Of a DNA stretch of 64,000 bases, positions 25,413 through 35,291 are shown piece by piece. The stretch covers positions 9,674,001 to 9,738,000 of the forward strand of contig NC_092679.1 of the NCBI RefSeq assembly GCF_964355755.1, read 5' to 3'. Position 1 is the first letter of the stretch; each line of letters opens with the position of its first letter. This DNA is from Antedon mediterranea (taxonomy: Eukaryota > Echinodermata > Crinoidea > Comatulida > Antedonidae). Under the pieces are notes generated by a model, which saw only the letters and a list, made by a program, of their open reading frames with translations, ran no database searches and had not been told where the DNA came from. The position numbers and the translations under genes are program-made.

Positions 25413-26035
25413 GTTGTAGTGATATAAAACAAAATTTAAGTCAAAAGTTAATATAATTACTTCTGGTCAATTGACAAATTCAGTCATTACCTTAATTAAT
25501 ACAAAAATATACATTTTTGACAATTTAAGCCCAATATTTTGATGTTATGCGCATTCGGTAACGAAATTTGAGGTTATCGGGTCAAAGGTCAATATTATGA
25601 TTTCCAGTCACTTTTGGGAAAAATAGTTCGTTAGACCAAATACTAACATGTATATTGTGAATATTTTAAGACCAACCTCATGTTTCTACTGTCAGTAGTT
25701 ATCGAGATATGACCATACTAGGGTCAAAGGTCACAATTCCGGAAATGATGATTCCGGCCATTTTCTAATAAAATGTTGTATTAGAGTGAATAGAAACATA
25801 TGTGTTCTAAGCAATTTAACACTAAAATGAACTCTGTACCCCTACCGGTTACTAAGATATGGACCATCATTTTGTTTTGGCGGCCATTTTGAAAATACTC
25901 CAAATATGGTCATAAAATACATTTTTTTTCTTGGCTACAGTGATTTTTTTAATCTGTATGTCCAAGTGAACATATGTGCAAAATTTGAAAACTTTGTCAT
26001 CCGTGTAACGTTTTTGACCCTAAGGCACCCCACTA
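25413..26035. repeat. Right terminal inverted repeat of the DNA transposon
   Basis: About 623 bp, inverted relative to 19922-20549. It begins at gttgtagtg and ends ...TAAGGCACCCCACTA next to the ATT target duplication. It carries two copies of GGGTCAAAGGTCA (25579-25591, 25721-25733), the mirror of those in the left TIR. The terminal 20 bp differ from the left tip by small indels. Confidence 0.92.
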
Positions 26036-28992
26036 ATTGGTGTTTTTATGTTAACAAGTTTTTTCGAAAATCACAAAATTGTCTAAAACGACTCCAAATG
26101 CGATTTGAAGCTATTCTGTATACTTTGGTGTTTTTATGTTAACAAGTTTTTTCGAAAATCACAAAATGGTCTAAAACGTCTCCAAATGCGATTTGAAGCT
26201 ATTCTAAGCACTTTGGTGTTTTTATGGTAACAAGTTTTTTCGAAAATCACAAAATGGTCTAAAACGTCTCCAAATGCGATTTGAAGCTATTCTGTACACT
26301 TTGATGTTTTAATGTTAACAAGTTTTTTCGAAAATTACAAAATGGTCTAAAACGTTTCCAAATGCGATTTGAAGCTATTCTGTACACTTTGATGTTTTGT
26401 GTGAAAATTTTCTGTCGAAATGCTCAAAATGGTCAAAAACGTTTTTAAATACGATATTAAGCTACTTTGTGCTCTTTGATGTTTTTGTATGAAATGTTTT
26501 ATCGAAATGCTCAAAATGGTCTAAAACGGTTTCTAATAGTGATTTCAAGCACTTTGGTGTTTTTGTGTAACCAAGTTTTTCGAAAATCACAAAATTGTCT
26601 AAAACGTCTCCAAATGCGATTTGAAGCTATTCTGTACACTTTGATGTTTTTATGTTAACAAGTTTTTCGAAAATCACAAAATGGTCTAAAACGTCTCCAA
26701 ATGCGATTTTAAGCTATTCTAAGCACTTTGGTGTTTTTATGTTATCAAGTTTTTTTGAAAATCACAAAATGGTCTAAAACGTCTCTAAATGCGATTTGAA
26801 GCTTTTCTGTACACTTTGATGTTTTTATGTTAACAACTTTTTTCGAAAATCACAAAATGGTCTAAAATGTCTCCAAATGCGATTTGAAGCTATTCTAAGC
26901 ACTTTTGTGTTTTTATGGAAACAATTTTTTTCGAAAATCACAAAATGGTCTAAAACGTCTCCAATAGCGATTTGAAGCTTTTCTGTACACTTTGGTGTTT
27001 TTATGTTAACAAGTTTTTTCGAAAATCACAAAATGGTCTAAAACGTCTCCAAATGCGATTTGAAGCTATTCTGTACACTTTGATGTTTTTATGTTAACTA
27101 GTTTTTTCGAAAATCACAAAATGGTCTAAAACGTTTCCAAATGCGATTTGAAGCTATTCTGTACACTTTGATGTTTTGTGTGAAAATTTTCTGTCGAAAT
27201 GCTCAAAATGGTCAAAAACGTTTTTAAATACGATATTAAGCTACTTTGTGCTCTTTGATGTTTTTGTGTGAAATGTTTTATCGAAATGCTCAAAATGGTC
27301 TAAAACGGTTTCTAATGTGATTTCAAGCACTTTGATGTTTTTGTATAACCAAGTTTTTCGAAAATCACAAAATTGTCTAAAACGTCTCCAAATGCGATTT
27401 GAAGCTATTCTGTACACTTTGATGTTTTTATCTTAACAAGTTTTTCGAAAATCACAAAATGGTCTAAAACGTCTCCAAATGCGATTTTAAGCTATTCAGT
27501 ACACTTTGATGTTTTTATGTTAACAAGTTTTTCGAAAATCACAAAATGGTCTAAAACGTCTCCAAATGCGATTTTAAGCTATTCTAAGCACTTTGGTGTT
27601 TTTATGTTAACAAGTTTTTTTGAAAATCACAAAATGGTCTAAAACGTCTCTAAATGCGATTTGAAGCTTTTCTGTACACTTTGATGTTTTTAAGTTAACA
27701 ACTTTTTTCGAAAATCACAAAATGGTCTAAAATGTCTCCAAAATGCGATTTGAAGCTATTCTAAGCACTTTGGTGTTTTTATGGAAACAATTTTTTTCGA
27801 AAATCACAAAATGGTCTAAAACGTCTCCAATAGCGATTTGAAGCTTTTCTGTACACTTTGGTGTTTTTATGTTAACAAGTATTTTCGAAAATCACAAAAT
27901 GGTCTAAAACGTCTCCAAATGCGATTTGAAGCTATTCTGTACACTTTGATGTTTTTATGTTAACAAGTTTTTTCGAAAATCACAAAATGGTCTAAAACGT
28001 CTAGAAATGCGATTTGAAGCTATTCTGTACACTTTGATGTTTTTATGTTAAGTTTTTTCGAAAATCACAAAATGGTCTAAAACGTTTCCAAATGCGATTT
28101 GAAGCTATTCTGTACACTTTGATGTTTTGTGTGAAAATTTTCTGTCGAAATGCTCAAAATGGTCAAAAACGTTTTTAAATACGATATTAAGCTACTTTGT
28201 GCTCTTTGATGTTTTTGTCTGAAATGTTTTATCGAAATGCTCAAAATGGTCTAAAACGGTTTCTAATGTGATTTCAAGCACTTTGATGTTTTTGTGTAAC
28301 CAAGTTTTTCGAAAAACACAAAATTGTCTAAAACGTCTCTAAATGCGATTTGAAGCTATTCTGTACACTTTGATGTTTTTATGTTAACAAGTTTTTCGAA
28401 AATCACAAAATGGTCTAAAACGTCTCCAAATGCGATTTTAAGCTATTCTAAGCACTTTGGTGTTTTTATGTTAACAAGTTTTTTTGAAAATCACAAAATG
28501 GTCTAAAACGTCTCTAAATGCGATTTGAAGCTTTTCTGTACACTTTGATGTTTTTATGTTAACAACTTTTTTCGAAAATCACAAAATGGTCTAAAATGTC
28601 TCCAAATGCGATTTGAAGCTATTCTAAGCACTTTGGTGTTTTTATGGAAACAATTTTTTTCGAAAATCACAAAATGGTCTAAAACGTCTCCAAATGCGAT
28701 TTGAAGCTATTCTGTACACTTTGATGTTTTTATGTTAACAAATTTTTTCAAAAATCACAAAATGGTCTAAAACGTCTACAAATGCGATTTGAAGCTATTC
28801 TGTACACTTTGATGTTTTTATGTTAACAAGTTTTTTCGAAAATCACAAAATGGTCTAAAACGTCTACAAATGCGATTTGAAGCTATTCTAAGCACTTTTG
28901 TGTTTTTATGTTAACAAATTTTTTCGAAACTCACAAAATGGTCTAAAACGTCTCCAAATGCGATTTGAAGCTATTTTAAGCACTTTGGTGTT
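26036..28992. repeat. Satellite array, segment 2
   Basis: The array resumes with ATT (target duplication) then ggtgtttttatgttaac, in phase with 19921. It ends at the BEL target GTGTT (28988-28992). From about 27490 it follows the same monomer order as 1-1013, with rare variants gctattcagt (27491) and taagttaacaac (27691). No gene. Confidence 0.97.
28988..28992. repeat. BEL target-site duplication, left copy
   Basis: GTGTT directly before the LTR terminus TG. The same five bases follow the other LTR at 42812-42816. The undisturbed satellite reads cactttggtgtttttgtg, with one copy. Confidence 0.9.
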
Positions 28993-29257
28993 TGTAATAA
29001 AGCGACACTTTATTAATAACTCGTACACGAAGGCTTAATTTTTATGCAGGGTTTATTCCTTCAATAACGTATGATACTACAATACATATCCTGGAAACAC
29101 TGATAATAAATTGTAAGGCCTCGCACATAACACCGCCTTCGACCACAATGTCCCTTTCAATGCCGTTTTACGTGATTGGCATTATACTGTAGTGTACAAG
29201 CATAATTTGCATATAAGTGTACAAATACCACAACAATAGAGGGCGCACACTTTAACA
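28993..29257 (-). repeat. BEL 3' LTR
   Basis: 265 bp, starting TGTAATAAAGCGAC and ending CACTTTAACA in plus orientation; identical as read to 42547-42811. On the coding strand it is directly preceded by the purine-rich GCAAGGGAGCCA (29258-29269), a plausible polypurine tract for plus-strand priming. Confidence 0.93.
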
Positions 29258-29524
29258 TGGCTCCCTTGCAAACGATACTAGAGATCTTTGCAAAACATAA
29301 AATATAATAACACATTACAAACATTAAACAGCACGATCAAGTTATAAAGGCTCCACTGACGGGGATTTGAAACAATAATGAAATTACTTATGATTAAGAC
29401 TTAAGGTCTATTCAATCAAAGATTATCATCAGTATAGGCGAATCGCCAAAATCCATATTATTCGCAATACATTTTATAAAAGAGCATGGCTAACCATGAT
29501 TCTAGTATTATCAAGTTCATAAGT
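29258..29524. other. BEL 3' noncoding strip with polypurine tract
   Basis: 267 bp between the pol stop and the 3' LTR. The strip touching the LTR is purine-rich on the coding strand. I see no further ORF, so there is no env remnant here. Confidence 0.6.
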
Positions 29525-32500
29525 TCAATCAACTGGCACCAACTGCACTAGTTTGTGCACAGGTCTTTCCAGCACGGATTGTCGTCGTCCAACGAAGACT
29601 GAAACCTTTCTTACGAGCCCGTCGTCGCTTGGATGCAGTGCAATAACCTTGGCTAATTCCCAGATGTTACGTGGAACGTTGTCTCCCTTCAAAAGCACTA
29701 CGTCGCCAACTTTTAAGTTTCTCTTTGGTGACGTCCACTTTGACCGTGACTGCATTGACGATAAGTATTCTTTTCGCCATCTACACCAAAACTCGTTGGA
29801 TAAGTGTTGCACTCGTCTCCATCGCCGTCTACAGTACATATCAGCATTCTGAAAGATACCTGGTGGAGGAACTACAACTTTATGTTTTAAGGTTAGAATG
29901 TGATTAGGTGTTAGCGGTTCCATTGAATTTGGGTCATTTAAGTTGTTAACAGTAAGGGGCCTGGAATTTACAATGTTCATGACTTCGGAAAGCAACGTAC
30001 GAAAACATTCATCATCCAACTGGTTACCATGTATGTTGAGTAGAGGAGCCAAAGCATTTCTCACAGTACGAATTTGGCGTTCCCAAATTCCTCCCATATG
30101 GCTGGCGGACGGGAAGTTAAATTTGAAATGGATATCACAACCTTGGCCCACAAGATATTTCTTGACCTCGTCTTCATTTACGTTTTGCCATTCATTTCTG
30201 GTACCGACAAGATTGGTTCCCCTATCCGAATGTAGTTGTCTGACTGGTCCACGAACACTAACGAACCGTCTTAATGCGTTAATGAACGAATTTGTTTCCA
30301 ACGTATTTGCCGACTCTAAATGTATAGCCTTCGATGATAAACAAACGAAAAGTACTCCGTACCTTTTTACGAGGCTTCTTCTTTCTTTTATGTTAAAAGG
30401 TCCAAATAAATCTACTCCACTGTAGGTAAACGGTGCAGCATCTGAAATCCTCTCAATTGGTAGGTCTGCCATCTTCTGGTTCGATAATTTACCCCTTAAC
30501 TTGCGGCAGATTACACAACGATGAACCAATTCGCCAACTGTAGATAGACCGTGGATTATCCAATAGCCTCGTTGTCGGACTTCATTTAAGGTTGAAACTT
30601 TCCCGGCATGGTTCATCTGCTCATGAAAATGTGAGATAATAAGATTAGTTAAATGACACCTTTTCGGTAAGATCAAGGGATGCTTAACATCAAATGCAAA
30701 CTTGGAACGTTTTACTCTTCCCCCAACTCTTATAAGTTGGTTTTCATCTAAAAACGGATCTAGTCCATATAGAAAACTTGATCCTTTCAGCTGAACATCT
30801 GATTTACGATCCTCTAAACTATTCGTGTTTAACAGCTTACTTAGTAATACTTTCTCATCGTAGAAGTGTTGATCTTGAACATGTTTCAATATTAACTTCT
30901 CACTTACTTGAATGTCATCTACGCAAGGTATGGTACAGTCAGAAGAAATCAATTTAAACATGCTACCCTCTTTTATATTAACTTTAGCAGCGTCCATCAG
31001 TCGTTTCTTCCACATCAGACATCTAGCGATTACCCTGCGCAACCTGGTCCATGATGAGAAATTATTGCATAAATTAATAAACCATTTCTGAAACAAATCT
31101 AAAGATATGCAAGTAGAAAATACACAAGTAGTCTTCCGCATCTCGTCTGAAATGTCAACATCAGCAGTTTCCACACAAGATTCAGCAGTCGGTAATGGCT
31201 CATTAGTATGCAAGAAGGGCGGTCCATTTAACCATGTAGAGTTCGTCAGCTGAACAATACTCACTCCCCTTGTACCAGAGTCACTTGGATTAGATGCGGA
31301 TGGAACGTAATGCCAATCACTGGTACTGGAGTGGTCATGAATTTGTTGTATGCGGTTAGATACAAATACCTTGAACTTTCTTGCTTCATTTCGGATATAC
31401 CCCAGAACAACTTTGCTGTCACACCAATAATAATGTGTAGCATCGTAAGCCAGTTCTCTCGTTATCAATCCACTCATACGTGCTGATAAGGCTGCGGCAA
31501 CAAGTTCCAACCTTGGAATGGTAGTGGTTTTGGTTTTTGGTACAATCCTGGATTTACCTAAAAGAAAAGATACGGACACTTGTCCTAGAGTGTTAATTAG
31601 TCTGATGTAAGATGATTGAGCATAAGCAAATTCACTTGCGTCTGAGAAAAAATGCATTTCTGCCTTGCTCACGGAACCAAAATCAACCGGTTTAAAACAT
31701 CGTTTGACCTTAATGTTCTCGATTCCTGATATTATATTATTTCGCCATTTGGCCCACTTATGATACATCTCGTCTGAAAGTGGATCGTCCCAATCAAGCT
31801 GAGACATACACAACTCTCGTAGAATCAGTTTTCCAACAATCAATACAGGTGCCAGGAAACCAAACGGATCGTATACTGCACTTAAAGTAGAGAGAATCCC
31901 ACGGCGAGTGACAGGATTATCTTTAAATTCCATTCGAAACTCGAACGTATCCGTGTCCACGCACCAAACAACACCAAGAGCACGTTCAATAGGTAACTGG
32001 TCGTGTAAAGAAAACTCCTTCCAGTCGGTTGCTCTCAAATCTGTGGGAATTGAATTTAACACTTGTCTATTGTTAGTTACCCATTTATGCAATGTTAAAC
32101 CTGCCTTAGCACACATCTTAGTAGAAGAGTCGATCAATTGAATTGCATCAGCTTCCGATGGAAGAGATTTCAAACCGTCGTCGACGTAAAAGTCGTTACG
32201 TATGAAGTCAGCAACTGGTTTACCGTATTGAGATTCACCATCATCAGCAGCCTTTCGTAGGCCGAAGTTAGCGACTGCAGGCGAACTCACTGCGCCAAAC
32301 AGATGTACAGTCATCCTATGTTCGACTATTTCTTCAGAACCGTCCTTCCACCATAGAAATCGAAGAAAGTTACGATCAGGCTCTGAAACGAAAAACTGGT
32401 GAAACATTCCTTTCACATCGGCTTGAATAGCAATTGGTTCCTTTCTGAAACGAGTTAAGACTCCAAATAAATTGTTAATCATATCGGGTCCCTGTAATAA

Positions 32501-33457
32501 ACGTTTATTTAATGATGTTCCAGCATACTCGGCTGAACAATCGAATACCACACGAAGTTTTTTCTTTTTCGGGTGATATACACCATGATGGGGAACGTAA
32601 TTAATTTCACCATTACGCATGTCCAGTTCGTTTACAGGAACTTTCTCTGAACAGTTCTCAAGAACATCTACCATAAAGTTCATGTAGTCATTCTTAAAGG
32701 TTGAATTATGATTTAGTTTGTGTTTAAGCTGTTTTAGACGCTTTAAAGCCATGTTACGATTATTCGGCATACCTTTTCTTATCTTAAAGGGCAGAGGCAT
32801 TTCGTAGTGATCATCTGTACGCTTAACTACATTTGATTCCATGATATCCATGAATTTACGATCATCGGCTGACATTGCAGATTGACCAGGCTTATCGTCA
32901 TTAAAATCTAGTTCATACATTATCAAAATCATCTCTTTGGCATTAGTTTGACTAACCAAACGATTCTTCGGTGATACAATCGAGTCTTTTTCCGAAGCAA
33001 CCATGTGATTAGACACCGACACTTCCGGAACCCTTTGGCACATGGTGCCCACGACACCCCATCCAAGAGCTGATAGTTGTCCGTATGGTTCATCTTCTCC
33101 ACCAGCTATTATGTCTCTAGGTCTAATGGCATTTGGAACATTGTTTCCTATTAACATTGCTATCGGCACATTCTGCATATAAGGAACAATAACAGATGAA
33201 ATGCGGTTCAAGTGAGTCCACTTACTTGCAACAGCTGGAGTAGGAATTTGAGACCTGGTGGCTGGAATTTGATCTCTAGAAAAAACTGTAGGAATTGGTA
33301 TCACAGTCTTTCGGTCAAAGCTAACAACTTCCATGTGGCTAAACTTGCGACATGACACGGATGATTTGCTATGCATAGTTGACAGAAGTAGATTGGTTTT
33401 ATTCCCCTCCAACTTTAGTTTCTCAGCAATGCTATCTGAAATAAAACAAGTATTAGA
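29525..33457 (-). CDS. pol: BEL/Pao pol: RT, RNase H, integrase
   Basis: A long uninterrupted frame (1,295 codons counted from an in-frame TTG at 33412, open back to the protease break). Landmarks in that numbering: RT first aspartate in QADVKG (about 332) and YVDD (409-412); RNase H acidic residues in FFSDAS (D591), RLELVAA (E636), WCDSK (D665) and NPSD (D711); integrase zinc-binding H-H-C-C (about 928-969) and a D-D-E core at GVDLFG (D1001), HSDRG (D1063) and GIWERQ (E1111). A C-terminal tail (WTSPKRNLKVGDVVLL to LVQLVPVD) fits the DUF5641 domain usual in BEL/Pao. It copies element RNA into DNA and inserts it. All these catalytic residues are present. The 5' part of the polyprotein is damaged, so expression from this copy is unlikely without repair. 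Confidence 0.95.
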   Translation of the reverse strand, partial: SNTCFISDSIAEKLKLEGNKTNLLLSTMHSKSSVSCRKFSHMEVVSFDRKTVIPIPTVFSRDQIPATRSQIPTPAVASKWTHLNRISSVIVPYMQNVPIAMLIGNNVPNAIRPRDIIAGGEDEPYGQLSALGWGVVGTMCQRVPEVSVSNHMVASEKDSIVSPKNRLVSQTNAKEMILIMYELDFNDDKPGQSAMSADDRKFMDIMESNVVKRTDDHYEMPLPFKIRKGMPNNRNMALKRLKQLKHKLNHNSTFKNDYMNFMVDVLENCSEKVPVNELDMRNGEINYVPHHGVYHPKKKKLRVVFDCSAEYAGTSLNKRLLQGPDMINNLFGVLTRFRKEPIAIQADVKGMFHQFFVSEPDRNFLRFLWWKDGSEEIVEHRMTVHLFGAVSSPAVANFGLRKAADDGESQYGKPVADFIRNDFYVDDGLKSLPSEADAIQLIDSSTKMCAKAGLTLHKWVTNNRQVLNSIPTDLRATDWKEFSLHDQLPIERALGVVWCVDTDTFEFRMEFKDNPVTRRGILSTLSAVYDPFGFLAPVLIVGKLILRELCMSQLDWDDPLSDEMYHKWAKWRNNIISGIENIKVKRCFKPVDFGSVSKAEMHFFSDASEFAYAQSSYIRLINTLGQVSVSFLLGKSRIVPKTKTTTIPRLELVAAALSARMSGLITRELAYDATHYYWCDSKVVLGYIRNEARKFKVFVSNRIQQIHDHSSTSDWHYVPSASNPSDSGTRGVSIVQLTNSTWLNGPPFLHTNEPLPTAESCVETADVDISDEMRKTTCVFSTCISLDLFQKWFINLCNNFSSWTRLRRVIARCLMWKKRLMDAAKVNIKEGSMFKLISSDCTIPCVDDIQVSEKLILKHVQDQHFYDEKVLLSKLLNTNSLEDRKSDVQLKGSSFLYGLDPFLDENQLIRVGGRVKRSKFAFDVKHPLILPKRCHLTNLIISHFHEQMNHAGKVSTLNEVRQRGYWIIHGLSTVGELVHRCVICRKLRGKLSNQKMADLPIERISDAAPFTYSGVDLFGPFNIKERRSLVKRYGVLFVCLSSKAIHLESANTLETNSFINALRRFVSVRGPVRQLHSDRGTNLVGTRNEWQNVNEDEVKKYLVGQGCDIHFKFNFPSASHMGGIWERQIRTVRNALAPLLNIHGNQLDDECFRTLLSEVMNIVNSRPLTVNNLNDPNSMEPLTPNHILTLKHKVVVPPPGIFQNADMYCRRRWRRVQHLSNEFWCRWRKEYLSSMQSRSKWTSPKRNLKVGDVVLLKGDNVPRNIWELAKVIALHPSDDGLVRKVSVFVGRRQSVLERPVHKLVQLVPVD

Positions 33458-33590
33458 CCAAAATACAATAGATTAGAATTTCATTCTGTGGACATCGAGA
33501 ACTTCGAAGCCAAACAGGCACTATCATAGAAGTATTTGATGATTTACTTGTAACGGAGGTGCACAAAGACGTATTAACAGTGCGTTTATC
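33458..33590 (-). pseudogene. BEL protease remnant with lost active-site turn
   Basis: On the coding strand, reading on from gag across the target duplication, the frame gives SMIVPVWLRS and ends ...LIYCIL before a stop at about 33457. In another frame the sequence continues NTCFISDSIAEKL into pol. Pao-type peptidases carry a D-x-Q/G-S turn exactly here, so the frame jump together with the missing turn indicates a deletion, about 8 bp by codon count. As assembled the protease is dead and gag is out of frame with pol. The size of the deletion is inferred from the family pattern, not from an alignment. Confidence 0.7.
33576..33590. repeat. LINE target-site duplication, left copy
   Basis: AACAGTGCGTTTATC, repeated at 40273-40287. 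Both copies lie in BEL coding sequence, and the BEL frame is continuous if one copy and the LINE are ignored. The first AA of the right copy is ambiguous with the poly-A tail. Confidence 0.92.
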
Positions 33591-34029
33591 TCCAACAGAT
33601 TATCCTTTTTTGCATCTACAGTATACCCCATCAAAGTTTCATTTAACTTTTTTTTTTCCTATGTGGGTTCATTCAATTATTTTTTTTTTACTTATTACTT
33701 ATTCTATTATTTTTTTATACATACATTATCATTTAACAACATTTGTGTTTAATGATCCATTAAAAAAATTAGACATTCTTTTTTTTCTTTTTAACCATTT
33801 TATCATTTCAAAATTCCACATGCAGTAAGAATGTGCAAATTACATATATACGGTATATACCTATAATATGAAAGCTTTGATGAAAACACTTCCCCACTTA
33901 AACCTAAACCTTCTTATCCTTCATCATTTTTTTTTATCATCAATCTATAAAAAGCTTTTCACATTTTGTCTTTTTGTTTTCAAATCATCAAGGTATACAT
34001 GTTTACAAAACATACAGTATAGTAGCAAG

Positions 34030-34066
<37 letters not shown>

Positions 34067-34148
34067 ATAATAGATTCATCATTCATGGTATCTCATTTAC
34101 ATATTTTCTTCCTTAATCTGGTTGAGCATATACAGTATACCTGCAGAT
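33591..34148 (-). other. LINE 3' UTR, first portion (inverted segment)
   Basis: Noncoding sequence after the ORF2 stop. It contains a 36-base A run (34030-34065, T on the coding strand) and many T tracts. Its outer end (33591-33690) matches, in reverse complement, the plus-strand 3' UTR near 39810-39895: both have gaatgaa(c/t)ccacata, gttaaatga and gatgcaaaaaaggat. The 36-base homopolymer is likely to be of uncertain length in the assembly. Confidence 0.8.
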
Positions 34149-35291
34149 TTACATATTTCTTATCTTTTTTTCAGATTTAAACATTTGTAGGAGATTGATT
34201 TTTTTTTCTTTTTCCAATAAACTTAATATCTTTACTTTATAAATACAAAATGCTCCTAAAGTGTATAATTTATTTACGTAATTATTGTCAGTTTCAAATA
34301 AAAGTCTTTTGAAAGAAAAAACAGGAATATGTATGCTTACTGCTCTAATTATTTCGTTTATCTCTCTCCATAAACATTTTACTGTTATGCACTCTACTAA
34401 CATATGTTTATCATTCTCAATAACATTGCATGTGTCACAACATGGGGAATTTACAAGTCTCCACCTATGTAATCTTTCATTTGTTGGCAATATTCTGTGC
34501 AACAATTTAAAATTAAAATGTGCCAGTTTTTTTTCTTTAAGACCAGAAACTTTTTTAACCCATATTTTTGTCCATGGCATATTACCAAATATGGATTCCC
34601 ACTTAACCTGTGCCGTAGGTGTAATATATTGAGCATCTATTATGAATCTATATAATTGTCTAGACGTCATATTTAAGACCTTATTGTTTGTAATAGGTAT
34701 ATCATTTACATTAATGTCATGTGTTGATTTTAAAATACATTTCCATTCTTTTGGAATAGCTTTCAATATACATGAATATTCACTGATCCAATTTTGTGTA
34801 CATCTTAACCTTCTTTTTATCTCTATCGCAGGCTTAAACACATTATTATTTATTACATCATATATTTTTAAAAACCCTGAACTAATCCAGTTACAGTTAT
34901 ATAACGGCTTCTTTTTAATACATATAAACTCATTACCCCATAATGATTGATTAATAATGTCATCATAGCTTATTGGTTCCTTATTTAATCTATTATTACA
35001 AGCATTAGCTACTGCTATAGACTTAATAACTGAGAGGTAAAATGGTGGTACGGATATATTACACGGAACTTTTGATAAATTTGAGGTTAATGATTTTGGG
35101 CCTATCTTTTCTATATAAAATGTAGGTAAATATTTCCATTTGGCATCATCGTTTTCATACAGTCTCCTGTACCATTTAACTTGGAAAGATATTACCTGAG
35201 ATCTGAATTCTACCATTTTTAGACCACCTTGACTGTAATTGGCACACATGGTTTTTCTTTTTATTTTCTCTTTCTTAGTTTCCCAAATGAA
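34149..35291 (-). pseudogene. LINE ORF2, C-terminal part
   Basis: Continues the RT frame after an in-frame TAA at 35292-35294 and runs to the stop at 34149. It reads FIWETKKEKIKRKTMCANYSQG..., a conserved LINE ORF2 stretch after the RT core. Near the end is a cysteine/histidine cluster CCDTCNVIENDKHMLVEC (C-x2-C...H...C), the usual C-terminal zinc-finger-like motif of L1/Tx1 ORF2, which takes part in RNA/DNA binding. Because the stop is in frame, this part is cut off from the enzyme in this copy. Confidence 0.85.

Larger units (their letters stand above)
19922..26035 (-). mobile_element. DNA transposon with long TIRs, Academ-like
   Basis: A 6,114-bp element starts TAGTG and ends CACTA, flanked by a 3-bp target duplication ATT (19919-19921 and 26036-26038). 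Terminal inverted repeats of about 625 bp enclose one spliced minus-strand gene. The intact target is visible elsewhere in the same array (about 46630-46760), which fixes the boundaries. The product carries acidic motifs resembling XPG/FEN-type nucleases and ends in a cysteine-rich CXC exon. An XPG-like nuclease, a Cys cluster and a 3-4 bp target duplication are the traits described for the Academ superfamily, so Academ (helicase-less type) is my best guess. The termini run TAGTG...CACTA, opposite to true CACTA/EnSpm ends. The element boundaries are firm; the superfamily is not. Confidence 0.85.

Noticed and set aside
19922-26035. CACTA/EnSpm element
   Set aside because: The tips read TAGTG at the left and CACTA at the right, the reverse of CACTA ends, and no CMC-type transposase motif was seen.
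29553-32141. Plus-strand ORFs opposite BEL pol, LINE ORF2, CR1 ORF2 and gypsy pol
   Set aside because: Antisense shadows of strong minus-strand coding regions, with no domains of their own.
33436-33458. A 3' splice-site-like tract (TCTAATAC...TTTATTTCAG) in the BEL protease region, suggesting an intron
   Set aside because: The tract translates into recognisable protease sequence in the pol frame, so it is coding; a small deletion explains the frame change better.
33559-34180. Plus-strand ORFs in the LINE 3' UTR
   Set aside because: They are made of T-rich and poly-A-derived residues (long K runs); noncoding UTR.
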